Positions 30,150 to 32,464 of a DNA stretch of 32,464 nucleotides are shown one piece after another. Both the position numbers and the translations under genes were made by a program. Every line of letters begins with the position of its first letter. The first letter of the stretch is position 1. The notes beneath the pieces are model-generated. The model was not told the origin of the DNA, ran no database searches, and saw nothing but the letters and a program-made list of their open reading frames with translations. Origin of the DNA: Oscillospiraceae bacterium (GTDB lineage Bacteria; Bacillota; Clostridia; Oscillospirales; CAG-272); assembly GCA_015065045.1 (NCBI GenBank), contig SVRB01000004.1:1-32464 (forward strand), written 5' to 3'.

Positions 30150-31457
30150 ATGGAAAGGTATTATCAACCCGAAATTGAAAAAGCACCAAGAGAAACTATC
30201 GTAAAATTACAGAATGAACGCTTGGTGAATACTGTAAAAAGAGTTTATGAAAACGTTTCCCATTATCGTAAGAAGATGGATGAATCCGGAATAAAACCCG
30301 AGGATATAAAGAGTATCGACGATTTATACAAGCTCCCGTTCAGCTACAAGCAGGATCTTCGCGATACTTATCCTTACGGTATGTTTGCTGTGCCTATGAA
30401 GGACGTTGTAAGACTTCACGCATCGAGCGGAACCACTGGCAAACAGATAGTTGTTGGATATACTGAGAATGACCTTGATTTATGGAGTGACTGCTGCGCA
30501 AGAGCATTGACAGCGGCGGGCTGCACCGAGGAGGATAAGGTTCACGTTTCTTACGGATATGGACTGTTTACAGGTGGACTTGGCGCAGATGCAGGTTCAA
30601 AAAAGGTTGGAGCTGTTACTATTCCCGTATCGAGCGGTAATACGCAAAGACAGATCACAATTCTCAGAGATTTCGGCTCGACGATTCTTTGCTGTACACC
30701 GTCTTACGCTTTACATATGGCAGAAACGTTGTATGCTCAAGGATATACTAAAGATGATATAAATCTTAAAGCAGGTATATTCGGAGCAGAGCCCTGGACA
30801 AATGAAATGCGTCAGCAGATAGAAGAAATGCTCGGAATAAAAGCTTATGATATTTACGGTTTGACAGAGATAATCGGTCCCGGTGTTGGTTTTGAATGTT
30901 CAGAACAGTCTGGTATGCACATAAATGAAGACCACTTTATAGTTGAGGTGATTGACCCCGACACAGGAGAAGTGCTTCCCGACGGCACACAGGGTGAGCT
31001 TGTTTTTACTTGCATTACGAAAGAAGCGTTTCCGATTATTCGCTATCGCACAAGAGATATCGGAGTTATTACAAGAGAAAAATGCTCTTGCGGAAGAACG
31101 CTTGTTAAGATGACAAAGCCTCGCGGCAGAACAGACGATATGCTTATTATCCGCGGTGTAAATGTGTTCCCGTCACAGATAGAATCTGTTCTCATCGAAA
31201 AGGGTTATACCGCAAACTATCAGATAGTTGTTGACAGAGAAAATAACTTTGACAGTATTGAGGTTAGAGTTGAATTGAGCCCTGAAAACTTCCGTGATAC
31301 TATTAAGGGACTTGATAAGCAGGCTAAGGAACTTTCGGAAGCTTTGAAGGTTGTACTTGGACTTAATGCTCACGTTAAGCTTATGGAGCCCAATTCTATT
31401 CCTCGTTCCGAGGGTAAAGCTGTACGAGTTATTGACAAGCGTAAGCTTTTAGACTAA
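30150..31457 (+). CDS. paaK: Phenylacetate-CoA ligase-type AMP-forming enzyme
   Basis: Activates an aryl acid (phenylacetate or a relative) to its CoA thioester using ATP. At 435 residues it has the normal PaaK length. The P-loop-like motif is SSGTTGK (92-98). YDIYGLTEIIGPG, the IIRYRTRDIG segment and the C-terminal RTDDMLIIRGVNVFPSQIE are characteristic. A C-terminal Lys for adenylate formation lies in SEGKAVRVIDKR. Start ATG 30150 after GGAGGAT; the frame extends to 30084, inside the T-box terminator, and is rejected. It is the first gene after the Phe T-box, followed by an ACT protein and an aminotransferase, typical partners of indolepyruvate-type oxidoreductases. Confidence 0.93.
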   Translation: MERYYQPEIEKAPRETIVKLQNERLVNTVKRVYENVSHYRKKMDESGIKPEDIKSIDDLYKLPFSYKQDLRDTYPYGMFAVPMKDVVRLHASSGTTGKQIVVGYTENDLDLWSDCCARALTAAGCTEEDKVHVSYGYGLFTGGLGADAGSKKVGAVTIPVSSGNTQRQITILRDFGSTILCCTPSYALHMAETLYAQGYTKDDINLKAGIFGAEPWTNEMRQQIEEMLGIKAYDIYGLTEIIGPGVGFECSEQSGMHINEDHFIVEVIDPDTGEVLPDGTQGELVFTCITKEAFPIIRYRTRDIGVITREKCSCGRTLVKMTKPRGRTDDMLIIRGVNVFPSQIESVLIEKGYTANYQIVVDRENNFDSIEVRVELSPENFRDTIKGLDKQAKELSEALKVVLGLNAHVKLMEPNSIPRSEGKAVRVIDKRKLLD

Positions 31458-31479
31458 AATACTAAGAGAGGTAAATGAG

Positions 31480-31908
31480 ATGATAAAACAGTTATCGGTA
31501 TTTCTTCAAAATAAATCGGGCAAGATCGCTTCGGTTGTAAATACACTTTACGAAAACGGAATAGATATCCGCGCGCTTTCTATTGCGGACACCGCTGATT
31601 TTGGAATTTTGCGTATGCTTGTAAACGACGTTGAAAAGGCAAGAGCCGCTTTGGCAAAGGAGAACTGCATTGTAAGCGTAAACGAAGTAGACGTTGTTGC
31701 TGTTCCTGACAAACCGGGAGGCTTGGCGGAGGTTTTGAAAAAACTTTCGGCTGCCCAGATAGATATTGAATATATGTATTCACTTATCGACAGAGGAACA
31801 GACGACGCGTATATGGTGTTCCGTTTATCAGACGAGGCGAACAGCTTTGGAGCGTTACAGGCAAACGGTATTGTTACCGTTCCCGGAGAAGTGCTCGGAC
31901 TTAAATAA
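31480..31908 (+). CDS. Tandem ACT-domain protein
   Basis: A 142-residue protein made of two ACT domains: residues 1-66 (IKQLSVFLQNKSGKIASVVN, then DIRALSIADT) and 69-140 (DVVAVPDKPGGLAEVLKKLS, then DIEYMYSL). ACT domains bind amino acids as allosteric ligands. Stand-alone tandem ACT proteins of this kind are commonly encoded beside paaK and ior genes in anaerobes. Given the leader, phenylalanine or another aromatic amino acid is the likely ligand (inference). GAGAGGT precedes the ATG. It is 22 bases after paaK, in the same transcript. Confidence 0.92.
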   Translation: MIKQLSVFLQNKSGKIASVVNTLYENGIDIRALSIADTADFGILRMLVNDVEKARAALAKENCIVSVNEVDVVAVPDKPGGLAEVLKKLSAAQIDIEYMYSLIDRGTDDAYMVFRLSDEANSFGALQANGIVTVPGEVLGLK

Positions 31909-31932
31909 AATATAATTGAGGTGTTTATAGAT

Positions 31933-32464
31933 ATGCAGGAAATGAGCAGAAAAACAAAGCATTTTACCGATTCTGTCATACGCCGTATGACAAGAATCGC
32001 TATTGCAAATAACGCGATAAATTTGGCGCAGGGCTTTCCGGATTTTGATCCGCCGAAGGTTTTGACAGACAGACTTGAGGAGATAAGCCAGATAGGCCCT
32101 CACCAGTATCCGATTACTATGGGAGCGCCCAATTTCAGACGTGCGCTCGCTGAAAAATGCGGTCGTTTTATGGGCAGAAAGATTGACCCTGAAACCGAGG
32201 TGGTTGTTACTATAGGTTCTACCGAGGCTATGGTTGATACTCTTTTTGCTATCACAAACCCCGGTGACAAGATCATTATGTTCTCTCCTTATTTTGAGAA
32301 CTACCGCGCGCAGACGCTTCTTGCTGACTGTGAACCTATATTCGTTCCCTTGATCCCCCCTGCATTCAATTATGATGCAAACGTGCTTGAGGATGCGTTT
32401 AAAAAGGGAGCTAAGGCTATACTTATCTGTAACCCCTCTAACCCCAGCGGTAAGGTGTTTACAG
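31933..32464 (+). CDS. Class I/II PLP-dependent aminotransferase (partial)
   Basis: The first 177 codons of an aminotransferase; the frame stays open to the window edge. Typical features are INLAQGFPDFDPP near residue 35, HQYPITMGAPNFRRALAE, the cofactor-region VVVTIGSTEAMVDTLFA, SPYFENYRAQ with the stacking aromatic, and CNPSNPSGKVF. The PLP lysine lies beyond the edge. Fold type I, aspartate/aromatic aminotransferase-like. It would interconvert an aromatic amino acid and its 2-oxo acid, fitting the Phe T-box and the CoA ligase. GAGGTG precedes the ATG, 24 bases after the ACT gene. Confidence 0.92.
   Translation, partial: MQEMSRKTKHFTDSVIRRMTRIAIANNAINLAQGFPDFDPPKVLTDRLEEISQIGPHQYPITMGAPNFRRALAEKCGRFMGRKIDPETEVVVTIGSTEAMVDTLFAITNPGDKIIMFSPYFENYRAQTLLADCEPIFVPLIPPAFNYDANVLEDAFKKGAKAILICNPSNPSGKVFT

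Overview
The window looks like a chromosomal segment of an anaerobic, spore-forming, low-to-moderate GC Firmicute of class Clostridia. Evidence: a superoxide reductase, ferredoxin-type enzymes, a phenylalanine-type T-box leader, NrdR, TTG/GTG starts with strong Shine-Dalgarno sequences, many consensus sigma-A promoters, and a tiny gene that reads as the sporulation peptide SpoVM. The species cannot be named from sequence alone. A gut member of the Oscillospirales-type clostridia is a reasonable guess, partly because the GC-rich palindromic repeats resemble those common in such genomes.

Layout. 1-2.5 kb: the Pro/Thr-rich tail of a protein cut by the window edge, superoxide reductase (dfx) with a PerR-like operator, a GNAT acetyltransferase, and two small uncharacterised genes. 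2.5-5.6 kb: divergent lactate permease and lactate/malate dehydrogenase, with palindromes in the shared promoter region. 5.6-10.8 kb: a GC-rich palindromic repeat, an aldo/keto reductase with a ferredoxin tail, and two tandem paralogous lipoprotein genes whose ends are almost identical and whose middles have diverged. 11-13.7 kb: an NhaC-type antiporter convergent with a type-2 malate/lactate dehydrogenase. 13.8-16.8 kb: an ATC-hydrolase-family protein, two small membrane proteins, an XRE regulator and a 44-residue microprotein on the minus strand.

16.8-19 kb is an accessory-looking patch. It holds decayed coding sequence, an AT-rich dGTPase-like HD hydrolase, a partial duplicate of the 3' end of tRNA-Pro, a palindromic repeat, and the intact tRNA-Pro(GGG). 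19-23.6 kb returns to core-like genes: nrdR with two tandem NrdR boxes in its own promoter, then Dabb-domain protein, CPBP protease, tadA, an RluA-type pseudouridine synthase and a Gfo/Idh/MocA oxidoreductase, all on the plus strand.

23.8-26.5 kb is a four-gene operon of poorly characterised proteins: DUF47/PhoU-like, DUF5685-like, a DnaJ protein with a cysteine-rich tail, and a membrane protein. On the opposite strand lie a SpoVM-like peptide, a 52-residue membrane protein and a YitT-family transporter-like protein. 27.8-29.8 kb has a four-helix DUF2383-like protein and a PlsC-like acyltransferase carrying a zinc ribbon. 29.8 kb to the end is a T-box leader with a UUC specifier, followed by phenylacetate-CoA ligase, a tandem-ACT protein and a class I/II aminotransferase cut by the window edge.

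Most interesting points: the Phe T-box over an aryl-CoA ligase/aminotransferase set, which suggests these genes make phenylalanine from phenylacetate rather than degrade it; the SpoVM gene; the tandem NrdR boxes; the mosaic lipoprotein pair; and the tRNA-Pro 3'-end duplication beside a dGTPase. No CRISPR array, transposase or clear phage gene was seen.
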